Below are positions 43,814-53,113 of a DNA stretch of 64,000 nt, in pieces (the first letter of the stretch is position 1; each line of letters begins with the position of its first letter). A program made the position numbers and the translations under genes. Source of the DNA: Stenotrophomonas bentonitica (GTDB taxonomy: Bacteria > Pseudomonadota > Gammaproteobacteria > Xanthomonadales > Xanthomonadaceae). Below the pieces are notes generated by a model. The model was not told the origin of the DNA, did not search any database, and was given only the letters and a program-made list of their open reading frames with translations. The stretch covers positions 150,354 through 214,353 of the forward strand of contig NZ_PKQP01000008.1 of assembly GCF_002887735.1 (NCBI RefSeq). The letters are read 5' to 3'.

Positions 43814-44785
43814 TCAGCGTCTCAGCGTGTCTCGTGGACATTCCCCGAAGACATTCCGGTAAGTCACCGAGAAGCGTCCGAGATGCCCGAAGCCCAGCCG
43901 CAGGGCGATGTCCGTCACGCTGTCGTGCGCGTCAGCCTGCAGCAATGCGCTGCGCGCGCGGTTCAAGCGGGCCAGCTGGTGCCAATGGCAGGGCCCATGT
44001 CCGTAGGCATCACGAAACAGACGTTCGAGTTGGCGTTCGCCCACGCCCAGCGCGAGCGACAGGGCGGCACTGTCGAAGGGCCGGTCCAGATGGGCTTTCA
44101 GATAGTCCTCGGCCCGCTGCACCACGGCGGCGCGGTGGCGTTCGATCCAGCTGCCATCGGCACGTCGTTGCGGCCCGGCATCGGCGGCACTGACGGCATC
44201 CACGAACACGCCCAGCAGCACCGCCGACTGCGCCGCCAGCTGCTCCGGCGTGATCAGGCCCTGCCAACGGGCGGCCGTGTCCAGTGCGGAAAAGACGCCG
44301 TAACGCAGTGCCTGCGCGTGCGCAGGGGTGGCCGGTCGGCTGCACCAGCCACGGCGTGGCAGGCGCAGTTCGCGGCCTACCCGCGCCACGGCCTCGCGCT
44401 GCAGGACCTCGCGTGGAATCAGCAGCACGGCCCACTGCCAGCCCCCGGGCTGCGGACGCACGTTGAGCTCGCTGTCCTCGGCGAACACCATCACCTGGCC
44501 CGCGGGCACCCAGCGTCCGTTGGCCCACATCGGCTGCTGGCAGGACACGGCCATCGCCAGTGCGATCAATCCTTCGCCGAAACTGCCGCTGGCGAAAATC
44601 GGCAGCGTATAGGCGCCACTGTCCAGGCTGAACTCCGGAAAGACCAGCCGCTGCAGGCACGCGCGAAAGTGTCCGGCGGCGAGCAGACGCTGTTCGAAGC
44701 GGGTGTCGCGCACTACCCCCAGCAACGCATCGGCGTCGAAGCCATCGACGACGAAGCGGCTGTACGGGGCCATCGGTTCGTCCAT
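43814..44785 (-). CDS. AraC family transcriptional regulator
   Basis: This 323-residue protein has an N-terminal ligand-like domain (PAGQVMVFAEDSELNVRPQPGG) and a C-terminal AraC double helix-turn-helix (residues about 220-320: LSLALGVGERQLERLFRDAYGHGP and VTDIALRLGFGHLGRFSVTYRNVFGECP). GAGGAAC is 6 bases before ATG 44785. The regulated gene is not obvious; it diverges from the MASE1 remnant. Confidence 0.85.
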   Translation of the reverse strand: MDEPMAPYSRFVVDGFDADALLGVVRDTRFEQRLLAAGHFRACLQRLVFPEFSLDSGAYTLPIFASGSFGEGLIALAMAVSCQQPMWANGRWVPAGQVMVFAEDSELNVRPQPGGWQWAVLLIPREVLQREAVARVGRELRLPRRGWCSRPATPAHAQALRYGVFSALDTAARWQGLITPEQLAAQSAVLLGVFVDAVSAADAGPQRRADGSWIERHRAAVVQRAEDYLKAHLDRPFDSAALSLALGVGERQLERLFRDAYGHGPCHWHQLARLNRARSALLQADAHDSVTDIALRLGFGHLGRFSVTYRNVFGECPRDTLRR

Positions 44786-45002
44786 GCCAGTTCCTCGAAC
44801 AGGTCGGAAATCGGATAGCGCGACGGAGCGCAAGCTGTTTACATCGGCGCGATTGTGGGGCGGAAACGACATCGCTACAAGCGGTGACACGCTGACCCGC
44901 AAGCGTGAAACGCATCACATTAAGACCTGTCCGGGGGAGGCGTTGCGCGCCTCGGGGACGGGCCTCGATCCGAAGCTTCCTCACGCACCCACCGACGTCC
45001 AC

Positions 45003-45869
45003 GTGCGCGTCAACGCGTCTGTTACGCACATCGCTCCTGTCGACAGCACCCGTGCAGCAGCATCGGACGATTCGGTCAGCCCCACCACCTCCACACACCC
45101 ATCACCCGCGCTTCGCATCGCATTCACGCACGTCCTGCCGCTGCTGGTCGGCTGCCTGCTCGGCCAGTTGTTGCCAACGCTGGCGCAGATGCCCGGGTTT
45201 CGCCTGCACGTGCTGTGGATTCCAGGACCGCTCTTGATGGGCTGGTTGCTGTTCACCCCGCGCCCGCAGTGGCGCACCTGCCTGCTGGCGGCCGCGGCCG
45301 GTACCGTGCTGGCGTCCGTGCTGGTGCCGTTCGTCGGGCTGAGTGGGCTGGTGGCCAGTGCCGGTGAACTCGTCCTCGTGGCCGCCGCGGCCTGGCTGCT
45401 GCTGCGCTGGCGCGGCACGGGTTCGCCGCTGGAGGGATATCGCGATATCGCGTTGTTCGTCGTGCTCGGGGGCATCGCGCTTCCCGTATGCGTGGCGTGG
45501 TGGCAGATGCTCGTCTTTCCCGATGCGCCCCGCGGGCTGGCACCGGGCGTGCTGCTCACACGGCTGCTCTGCAGCAGCGTGAGCTACCTGCTGATCGTGC
45601 CGGCGGTGGTCAACATCGCGCGGGTGCTGCAGACACCGGAACGTCGGGCCGGCTGGCGTTGGCGTACCGTCGCCGTCGCCGTGCTGCTGCTGGGCGTGCT
45701 CGGCGTGATCTGGGGCATGGACTGGCCCGAAGGGGTCATGACCCCGCTGCTGGTGCTGGCCCCCATTCCGCTGCTGATCTGGGCGTTGATCGCTCGGATG
45801 CAGTTCGTGGGAGCCAGATTCCCGACGCCGAACGCCACAGCGTGGTCGAGCTCCAGGACCAGCTGTTGA
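45003..45869 (+). pseudogene. Truncated MASE1-type membrane sensor gene
   Basis: The frame encodes a multi-helix hydrophobic region (IAFTHVLPLLVGCLLGQLLP near residue 35, WIPGPLLMGWLLF near 65, then five or more further helices) typical of MASE1 sensor domains. It then ends abruptly in non-family residues (PTPNATAWSSSRTSC) with no kinase, GGDEF or EAL output. The 3' side of the break is acid phosphatase sequence. The start is uncertain: GTG 45003 is used, and upstream TTG 44943 next to GGGGGAGG is another option. Probably a relic of a sensor kinase or cyclase. Confidence 0.6.
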
Positions 45870-46308
45870 CGGTGTCCAATGACATCCGGTCGACCATTAC
45901 AAGCGCACACGCCCCTTCGTGTTCTACAAGGAAGGCACCTGTGCGCCCGCCGATGAGGCCTCCCTGCGGAACGACGGCTCCTATCCGTCCGGGCATACCG
46001 CCATCAGCTGGAGCTGGGCCCTGCTGCTGACCGAGCTGAGCCCGGACCGCGCCGACGCCCTGCTCGCACGTGGCCGCGCGTTCGGTGAAAACCGCCTGAT
46101 CTGCAACGCGCACTGGCAGAGCGACGTGCTCGAAGGGCGTGCGGTCGCTGCCGGCGCGGTGGCGGCCCTGCATGCCAATGCTGATTTCAACCGCGACATG
46201 ACGCTGGCGCGGGCGGAGATCCAGTCGCTGCGCAGCAACAGTGTGCAGCCCAGCAACTGCGAGGCGGAGAAAACAGCGCTGGCCATCCCGATTCCCGGGG
46301 TCCTCTAG
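45822..46308 (+). pseudogene. Frameshifted 3' remnant of a class A acid phosphatase gene
   Basis: The last 130 codons (45919-46308) encode the PAP2-type acid phosphatase end: GSYPSGHTAISWSW and NRLICNAHWQSDVLEGR, which carry phosphatase motifs 2 and 3. Motif 1 (HYKRTRPF) begins in the same frame, but just upstream this frame meets a TGA at 45880-45882. The preceding family-like residues (VVELQDQLLTVSNDIRS) lie in another frame, so there is a one-base frameshift near 45888-45894. The N-terminal half of the gene is missing and replaced by the MASE1 fragment. The left limit is approximate. Confidence 0.7.
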
Positions 46309-46602
46309 CGCACGGCCGTGCGTGACCCGCCGACCCGTGCCATCCTGCGCCGATCTCCCCCGAAGGCGCAGCGCATGGCACAAGTCCAGATTGTTTCCGA
46401 TGGCGTGAACTACTTCATCAGATCCGCAGTAGCGAACAGGGCCGATGAACCTCGCACCCGGGCGCCGCCATCGCACCGTGCAGACACCATCCTCACCTGC
46501 GCCTGACAGTTGAAAAATAGTGTGCTCCGCGTGCATCCGCCCCGCCACTCCCGCCGTAGCTAAGGGTGCGTCATACCGGCGCATCCATTTGGGAGTTTGG
46601 TC

Positions 46603-47187
46603 ATGAAGATCCAGTTCGCAGGCCTTGTACTGATCGGCTGTCTCGCCGCCGCCGCTTCCCCGCTCGTCTTCGCGCAGGCCCCTGCCCCCATGATGGGTGC
46701 GCAGCACAGCAATCCGAAGGTGGGCGGCGCGGCGATGTATGCCAACAAGGACATCATCGACAACGCCGTCAATTCCAAGGATCACACCACGCTGGTCGCG
46801 GCGGTCAAAGCGGCTGGCTTGGTCGATACGCTGAAGGGCCCCGGCCCGTTCACCGTGTTCGCGCCGACCAATGCGGCCTTCTCCGCGCTGCCCAAGGGCA
46901 CCGTGGAGGGACTGCTGAAGCCGGAAAAGAAGGCCGACCTGACCAGGATCCTGACCTACCACGTCGTCCCCGGCGCGGTCACCAGCACCGATCTGATGGC
47001 CAAGATCAAGCAGGGCGGTGGCAAGGCGAGCCTGACGACGGTGGAAGGTGAAGCGCTGACCGCCCGTGTCGCCGGCAAGGGCATCACCCTGACGGACAGC
47101 AAGGGCCAGGTCGCGCAGGTGACCATTGCCGATGTGAAGCAGAGCAACGGCGTGATCCATGTGATCGATAAGGTCCTGATGCCGTAA
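46603..47187 (+). CDS. Fasciclin (FAS1) domain exported protein
   Basis: This 194-residue protein has a signal peptide (cleavage near VFAQAP) and one FAS1 domain: DIIDNAVNSKDHTTLVAAVKAAGL, GPFTVFAPTNAAFSALP, LTYHVVPGAVTS and NGVIHVIDKVLMP. FAS1 domains mediate adhesion or matrix interactions and are common in biofilm-related bacterial proteins. GGGAG lies 8 bases before ATG 46603; the in-frame TTG 46597 is rejected. It stands alone, with an 11-bp hairpin after the stop. Confidence 0.92.
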   Translation: MKIQFAGLVLIGCLAAAASPLVFAQAPAPMMGAQHSNPKVGGAAMYANKDIIDNAVNSKDHTTLVAAVKAAGLVDTLKGPGPFTVFAPTNAAFSALPKGTVEGLLKPEKKADLTRILTYHVVPGAVTSTDLMAKIKQGGGKASLTTVEGEALTARVAGKGITLTDSKGQVAQVTIADVKQSNGVIHVIDKVLMP

Positions 47188-47195
47188 CCGGAAAA

Positions 47196-47222
47196 GGCGG
47201 CCGCAGATCGCCTGCGGCCGCC
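47196..47222 (+). terminator. Hairpin terminator of the fasciclin gene
   Basis: GGCGGCCGCAG (47196-47206) and CTGCGGCCGCC (47212-47222) form a perfect 11-bp stem with a 5-base loop. It starts 8 bases after the stop codon and is preceded by GAAAA. There is no T tract, as is usual for GC-rich genomes. Confidence 0.7.
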
Positions 47223-47240
47223 CCGGGTGGGAGGAAGAGA

Positions 47241-47310
47241 TGACCTGGCGCGCCGTCTTCAGAACGATGACGGGGGAGACATCACGCTGTGCGGACGACG
47301 CGCCAGGTCA
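47241..47310. repeat. 70-bp element with near-perfect 17-bp terminal inverted repeats
   Basis: TGACCTGGCGCGCCGTC (47241-47257) is the inverted complement of GACGACGCGCCAGGTCA (47294-47310) at 16 of 17 positions, with 36 bases between. A separate 8-bp hairpin, CGGCGCAC-GG-GTGCGCCG, follows at 47325-47342. The element lies in the 198-bp gap between the convergent fasciclin and OmpA genes. It could be a bidirectional terminator or a small MITE-like repeat; there is no obvious target-site duplication. Confidence 0.55.
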
Positions 47311-47385
47311 AGACGGTCCCTCGCCGGCGCACGGGTGCGCCGACGGGGTATGGGCAGAGAGGTGAGCAGGCGGCCCCGTGCGGCT

Positions 47386-48246
47386 TCAGCGCGGCAGTGC
47401 CTTGCCCGACAGTTCGACGCGCCGGTTCGGTGCCAGACAGACGATCAGGGCCTTGCGCTGCGCCTGCTCGCACTGCACCAGCGGATCGGCCTTGCCGCGC
47501 CCTTCGGCGATGATGGCCGCCGTCGGCACTCCGCCGGCCACCAGCGCATCGCGCACGGCTTCAGCGCGCCGCTGCGACAGCACCAGGTTGTAGCGGTCGC
47601 TGCCGATCCGGTCCGTATAGCCGATCACCTGGATGGTCTGCACCCGGCTGGCATCCCGGACCTGATGCAGCAGGGCGTCCACGTTCCGGCGCCCCTCGGG
47701 GGTGAGCACGGCGCTGTCGAAGGCAAACATCGCGTCGGCTGCCAGCCGCAGCGGCTCGCTCGGCATCGGCGCGGGTGCGGGGGGCGTCGGGGGGCGCGGC
47801 GGATCAAGCACGGCCGCACAGGCCTGCGGCTTCCAGTGCGCCGCCTGGGCGATCCCCTTTCCATCGAAGTCGACCTTGAACTGGCAGGTGAAATAGTCCC
47901 CGCCCGGGCCGCTGCGGAAGTTGAACAGGTAGTTCCATTCGCGCACGCCCCACATGCCCTCGCCGAAATGCGGGGTGCCCAGCAGGGCGTACAGTTGGCG
48001 CTTGCTCATGCCACGGGCGAACAGGCGCAGAGTGTCGACATCCACGAACAGGCCCTCCTTCAACGTGGCTTTGCGGGGATCCGGGAAGTTCGCCGCATCG
48101 GTGTCGGCGGTGTCGGCGGTCGCGGTGGACGGTGTGGTGCGTTGTTCGCCGTGGCTGGCGCAGGCGCCCAGCAGCAGCGCCGCCAGGCTCAGGCCCAGTG
48201 ACCGCAACAGCGGCACCTGGGTGGTGGATGTGGACTGCATGGACAT
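47386..48246 (-). CDS. TpgA-like OmpA family protein partnered with the trimeric autotransporter
   Basis: This 286-residue lipoprotein-like protein (LLGACASHG near residue 27) has an N-terminal SmpA/OmlA-like domain (MSKRQLYALLGTPHFGEGMWG, ACW-type region to about residue 150) and a C-terminal OmpA peptidoglycan-binding domain with GYTDRIGS and APNRRVEL, whose Asp and Arg bind diaminopimelate. This exact layout is that of TpgA, which anchors the Acinetobacter adhesin AtaA to peptidoglycan. It lies 71 bases downstream of the adhesin gene. AGGGGGA lies upstream of ATG 48246. Confidence 0.85.
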   Translation of the reverse strand: MSMQSTSTTQVPLLRSLGLSLAALLLGACASHGEQRTTPSTATADTADTDAANFPDPRKATLKEGLFVDVDTLRLFARGMSKRQLYALLGTPHFGEGMWGVREWNYLFNFRSGPGGDYFTCQFKVDFDGKGIAQAAHWKPQACAAVLDPPRPPTPPAPAPMPSEPLRLAADAMFAFDSAVLTPEGRRNVDALLHQVRDASRVQTIQVIGYTDRIGSDRYNLVLSQRRAEAVRDALVAGGVPTAAIIAEGRGKADPLVQCEQAQRKALIVCLAPNRRVELSGKALPR

Positions 48247-48317
48247 GGTGTTCCCCCTGTATGCGTTGAATGCGGACCGCAGGTCCGGTGCCGGCAGCGC
48301 GCCGGCACCGGAGGCGG

Positions 48318-51300
48318 TCACCACTGGATGCCGGCACCTACCGCGACACCACCATCGCCGCGGCTGTTGGTCGAACCGCTGAACTTGTAGATCCAGCGCC
48401 CGCCTTCGGAGACCCCCGAGATGCCCACCGCCACGCCGGATTCACCGTTGAAGCTGCCGGCGGCGAGCGAGGCCATGCTGCGGCCGGCCTCATAGGGCTG
48501 CGGCAGGGCGGCCACCGCCATCGCCGAGGCGACACCGGCCGAGGCACGGTTGTCGGTCTTCTGCAGGTTGCGGTCGAACGAGTCCATGCGCTCGTCGGTG
48601 TAGGCCTTGGACCAGTCCAGGGTCTGGGCCATGCCGCTGCGCAGCTGGTCCACGTTGACGGCATCGGTCCCGGCGGTACCCGGGGCGACGTTGCGCACCG
48701 TGGTCGGCCCGGTAGCCGTGCTGCCCAGGGTCACGCTGTTGAGGTTGGTGGTGCCGTTGACGTTGGTGTCGTAACGGATCGTGCCCTGCTGGGAGGCCTG
48801 CAGCTGGCGGACGTTGACCGCGTCGGTGGCGTCGCTGCCATCAGCCACGTTGGCGATCTGCCGCTCCGCACCACTGCTGCCTACCGAGACCGTGTTGGCC
48901 CGATTGGCCACCGAACCGGCGCCCAGCGCGACGCTGTTGCTGCCCTGTGCGCTGGCTCCGTTGCCCAGCGCCGTGGCGTTGTTGCCCGCGGCGGCGGCGC
49001 CGGCACCACCGGCCACGGCGTTGTCGCCGGAGGCCGAGGGCGCAGCCAGGTTCTGCGTGTTGTTGACCTGGAACATGCCGGAGGTACCGTTGTTGATGTT
49101 GTTGATCTGCGTATCCGTGTAGGCCTTGGACTCGTTGATCGCGTAGTTCACGCCGTTCTGCAGCTGGCCCACATTGACCGCGTCGTAGCGCTCGGAACCA
49201 TCGGCCACATGGGTGACCTTGCGCTCGGCCCCGGTACTGCCGACGGCCACTTCGCCCACCGAACTGCTCGCCCCGGTCTGGCCGTAGGCACCGGTGTACC
49301 CCGTCTGTGCCCCCACGCTGGCAACCGAGCCGGCGCCGAGCGCAACGCTGTTGTCCGCACTGGCGCTGGCGCCGTCACCGATGGCCGCACTGCCGCTTCC
49401 GGCGGCGCTGGCCAGCGGCCCGATCGCGATGCTGTCGGCACCGCCCGCAGTGGCCGCGCCCTTGGTCGAGTTCACCTGCACGTACTGGCTGTTGCCACCC
49501 GGCTGGATCTGGTCGATGCGGGTATTGAGGTTGGTCAGCGAGGCATCCACCGCCGAGAAGGCCACGGTGACGTCGCTGTAATCGTTGGCGATGACACTGC
49601 CGTCGGTGGCGATGGAGGAGATGCGGAAGGTCGGCGCCGTCCAGATCCCGGTGTTGCCGTCGAAGTTGGTGGTGCCGCCGAAGTACCCCACCAGCGCATT
49701 GTTGGTCTGGAACAGCTGGTTGCCATTGACCGCATCCAGGCTGCCGGCCTGCACGCGACCCTCGGCCAGGTTGGTCAGTGCGACCGCCGCGCCACTGGCA
49801 TCACCGGCCAGGGTGATGGTGTTGGTGGCATTGCCGCTGGCATCGGCGTCGTACTTCACCGCCAGGCGGTCCACGGTGTCGGTCTGGTCGGCGACGTTGG
49901 CCAGCGAGGTGCTGACCGCATCGAAGGCACTGCCGACGTTGTCATAGCTGCCGGCGGTGACCTGGCCATCGCTGGCGACGTTGTTGATGGTGTAGCTCGG
50001 CGCGCTGACCATGCCGGTGGCGTCCAGCGCCGCCCCACCGCCGAGGTGGGTGGCCACGGCCTGGTTGGCGGCGAACAGCTGGGCCCCGTTGATCGCCTCG
50101 CTGCTGCCGGCCGTGACGCTGCCAGCTGCGAGGTTGCTCAGCGTGGTCGCACCGCCGCCGTTGCCCAGCGTGGCGCTGGCGTAGTTCACGCTGCCATCCG
50201 GGTTGAGGTCGTAGCGCAGCGCGCCCTGTTCGGAGGCTTCCAGCTGGCCCAGGTTGACTGCATCGGTGGCCTCGGTGCCCGCGGCCACGTTCGCCACCTG
50301 GCGTTCTGCACCGACCGCACCGACGGACACCGTGTTCTCGCGGCCGGCCAGTGCACCGGCACCCACCGCGACGCTGTTGGCGGCCGTGGCCGAGGCACCC
50401 GTGCCGACCGCGATGCTGTCCAGGCCCGCGGCGGCGGCTTCTGCCCCGGTCGAGTTGATCTTCAGATAGCGGCTGCCAACACCGTTGCGGATATCGGTGA
50501 TCTGCGTGTTGAGGTTGACCAGCGAACCATCCACCGCGGAGAAGGCATCGCTGGCGTTGTCGTACACCCCCTGCGCGACTGCCCCGCCGGTGGAGATCGT
50601 GGAGATCTGGAAGCTCGGTGCGGTCCACGCGCCGGTGACCGGATCGTAGGCAGTGACGCCGCCGAAGTAGTCGACAATCGCACTGTTGGTGTCGAACAGC
50701 TGGGCGCCGTTGATGGCCTCGGTGCTGGTTGCGTTGACCGCGCCGTTGGCGAGGTTGGCGATCGTGGTGGTGCCGGTGCCGCCGCCGAGGGTGACCCGGC
50801 GGAAGTCGGCGCCGCCCGCGCCATCGTCGTCATAGGTCACCGCGAGCGTGCCGACCGCATCGATCTGCGAGATCGCGCCCTGCAGCTGGGCCACGTTGAC
50901 CGCGTCGGTGGCGGCGCTACCGGCAGCCACGTTGCTGATCTGACGCTCACCACCGGCGAAGCCGACCGAAACTTCACCGGCCGACACCTGCTGCCCGTTC
51001 AACCCGTAAGCACTGTAGCCGGCCTGCGCGCCGCGGTTGGCGGCCGATCGGTACCCCAGCGCCACGCTGTTGGCCTGGTTGGAGGTGGCTTCCGCACCGA
51101 GGATGGTCTGGCCGTTGGCGGTGCCCGTCGCACTATCGCCGACGACCACGGAATGGCCCATGCGCGCGGCGTAGTCGGCGGTCGGGACGCCGGTGGGGTC
51201 GGTCGGATCGTTGAGCCCGGCGCCGGGGAACGCGATGCTGGCGTCCTGCCGCGGCAGCTCATGACGTGCGTTGGCGCCGATCACCACTTCCTTGGAGCCG

Positions 51301-52901
51301 TTGGCAAACGCCCCATCGCCGACCAGCACCTGGTAATCCTGCGCGGCATTGACCGCCCAGCAGTCCACGCTGGCCACCAGCAGGTTGAGGCACTTGTTCG
51401 ACCATGCCGGCGACCCGTCCGGCAACACCAGGCCGAGCAGGCCGTTGGGATCGCCGTTGTTGATGTTGTAGATGTAGCTGTCGGAAGTGACGCCGCCGAT
51501 CAGGGTCAGGTGCGAGCTGCCACCGGTGCTGGCGTTTCCCAGTCCATCGAGCAGCGTGCCGACCGGGCTCAGGTTGACCACCGGCAGGCCCAGCACGTTG
51601 GTGACCGAGTAGGTCTGCATCACGTTGGCGCTGCTGACTGCCAGGTTGCCATTGCGCACGTAGCCGTCGCCGCCCAGCAACCCCTGCGCGGTGGGTCCGA
51701 CCAGCTGCGAGAGCGAGCCGACCAGGCCACCGGTACCGATGATCAGCCCGGCGTTCGGATCGGCCGGCGCCGGTCCCTTCGGGCTGCCCGGCGGAAGCGC
51801 CGTCGGTGCCGGGAACACGGTACCCAGTATCGGCGTGGTGACCGCGCCAACCGCGCCGAGCACGGGAGTCGTGATCGCACCCACCGTCGTGCCGACGCCA
51901 TCGAGCAGGCCGCCGACCGCACCGCCCACACCGTTCAACAACCCACCGAGCGCGTTGCCCAATCCGTTCGGCGCCAGCGCCATCGAGCTGGTCTGCACGG
52001 CGCTGACGCCGGCATCGACGAGCTTGGGATTGCGGTCGGCCGCATCGACCACGTGGCCCAGTGCATCCACGCGCACACCACCGGCGACATTGCTGGCCAG
52101 CGACACCTGGACCGCGTCCGGGGCATCAGGCGTGACCGTGGCCTCGGCGATCAATGCCGCCTTGGCCTGCACCTCGGCGGCCGCAAGGCGCGCCTCGGCA
52201 GCCGCATCGACCTTGGTTTCCAGCGCCGCCTTGAGCGGGGCCGGCGCAGCCGCAACGGCCACGTTCGCTGTCGCGTTCGCATCGGCCCTCACGGCCAACC
52301 TGCCATCGGCGGTGGCAGCCAGTCGCGCATCCGCCTTGACCGGGGCCTGCACCGCTGCTGCCGACGGTACCAGCGTGGCCACGGCGTCGACGGCGGCGTG
52401 TGCATTCAGTGCTGCTCCGTTGCCGGTGCCGCCTGCAAGACCCAGGTCGGCCAACACCGCCACCTGTGCGGTTGGTGCGGCGACGCGCCGGGGCAGCTCC
52501 GCGCTCAACTGCGCGGCGGTCTGCACCTGCAGTGCCGGCCGACCGTGGGCTGCCTGTGCACCCAGGTTGAGGTTGACGTTGGCATCCACGCTCAACAGTG
52601 GCGTGGTGCCACGATCACGCGCGGCCGCCGCCAGCGCCACTTCTGCATCGAGCTTCACCGGCAACGGCGCGGTGTACTTGGCAGCCAGTGCCTGCAGGTC
52701 GGTGAGTGTCTGGTTCTCGCTTGCCCATGCACTGCCCGTGCACAGCGCCAGCGACAGACCCAGCGAGAGCACCGACATCGGCACCTTCAGGTGCACCACC
52801 ACCGGTCCGGCGGCCAGGCTGCCGCGCGCAGTGGCGATTTCGGACACAACCACCAGGGCATTCAGCCGGTGGCTCCACACCAATCGAAAGATACGGTTCA
52901 T
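48318..52901 (-). CDS. Trimeric autotransporter adhesin (YadA family)
   Basis: This 1527-residue protein begins with an ESPR extended signal (MNRIFRLVWSHRLNALVVVSE) and cleavage near AWASEN. An unusual Ala/Val-rich region follows (residues about 60-450), then YadA-head repeats (SVALGYRS, DSIAVGTGAS, NSVALGAGS), at least five neck connectors of the DAVNVxQL type (near residues 667, 883, 1243, 1363 and 1417), three related EAINGAQLF-type modules, and a YadA C-terminal anchor (residues about 1440-1527). It forms a trimeric surface fibre for adhesion and biofilm. The companion TpgA-like gene follows. Confidence 0.94.
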   Translation of the reverse strand: MNRIFRLVWSHRLNALVVVSEIATARGSLAAGPVVVHLKVPMSVLSLGLSLALCTGSAWASENQTLTDLQALAAKYTAPLPVKLDAEVALAAAARDRGTTPLLSVDANVNLNLGAQAAHGRPALQVQTAAQLSAELPRRVAAPTAQVAVLADLGLAGGTGNGAALNAHAAVDAVATLVPSAAAVQAPVKADARLAATADGRLAVRADANATANVAVAAAPAPLKAALETKVDAAAEARLAAAEVQAKAALIAEATVTPDAPDAVQVSLASNVAGGVRVDALGHVVDAADRNPKLVDAGVSAVQTSSMALAPNGLGNALGGLLNGVGGAVGGLLDGVGTTVGAITTPVLGAVGAVTTPILGTVFPAPTALPPGSPKGPAPADPNAGLIIGTGGLVGSLSQLVGPTAQGLLGGDGYVRNGNLAVSSANVMQTYSVTNVLGLPVVNLSPVGTLLDGLGNASTGGSSHLTLIGGVTSDSYIYNINNGDPNGLLGLVLPDGSPAWSNKCLNLLVASVDCWAVNAAQDYQVLVGDGAFANGSKEVVIGANARHELPRQDASIAFPGAGLNDPTDPTGVPTADYAARMGHSVVVGDSATGTANGQTILGAEATSNQANSVALGYRSAANRGAQAGYSAYGLNGQQVSAGEVSVGFAGGERQISNVAAGSAATDAVNVAQLQGAISQIDAVGTLAVTYDDDGAGGADFRRVTLGGGTGTTTIANLANGAVNATSTEAINGAQLFDTNSAIVDYFGGVTAYDPVTGAWTAPSFQISTISTGGAVAQGVYDNASDAFSAVDGSLVNLNTQITDIRNGVGSRYLKINSTGAEAAAAGLDSIAVGTGASATAANSVAVGAGALAGRENTVSVGAVGAERQVANVAAGTEATDAVNLGQLEASEQGALRYDLNPDGSVNYASATLGNGGGATTLSNLAAGSVTAGSSEAINGAQLFAANQAVATHLGGGAALDATGMVSAPSYTINNVASDGQVTAGSYDNVGSAFDAVSTSLANVADQTDTVDRLAVKYDADASGNATNTITLAGDASGAAVALTNLAEGRVQAGSLDAVNGNQLFQTNNALVGYFGGTTNFDGNTGIWTAPTFRISSIATDGSVIANDYSDVTVAFSAVDASLTNLNTRIDQIQPGGNSQYVQVNSTKGAATAGGADSIAIGPLASAAGSGSAAIGDGASASADNSVALGAGSVASVGAQTGYTGAYGQTGASSSVGEVAVGSTGAERKVTHVADGSERYDAVNVGQLQNGVNYAINESKAYTDTQINNINNGTSGMFQVNNTQNLAAPSASGDNAVAGGAGAAAAGNNATALGNGASAQGSNSVALGAGSVANRANTVSVGSSGAERQIANVADGSDATDAVNVRQLQASQQGTIRYDTNVNGTTNLNSVTLGSTATGPTTVRNVAPGTAGTDAVNVDQLRSGMAQTLDWSKAYTDERMDSFDRNLQKTDNRASAGVASAMAVAALPQPYEAGRSMASLAAGSFNGESGVAVGISGVSEGGRWIYKFSGSTNSRGDGGVAVGAGIQW

Positions 52902-53113
52902 CAGGTATTCCCCCGTGTACGGACGCGTTGAACATCACCGGTGCCTGACGGCACGTGGATGTCATTACAGTCGAGGGGTCAAACCGCGAGCACTTCATTC
53001 CGGCAGCGCAAGCGTGCGTTCCGGCAAGAAGACGGGGAAAACCGGCAGCGGCATGGACAATTTCGGCAGCTTGCCGAATATGTGCAGGGCAGACGGACGG
53101 ATCGCGTTTCCGG

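Noticed and set aside
48270..52931. A 1553-codon open frame on the plus strand opposite the adhesin gene
   Set aside because: It is the antisense shadow of a high-GC repetitive gene. Residues are Gly/Arg/Val-rich with no signal, domain or start site, while the minus strand has ESPR, head, neck and anchor.
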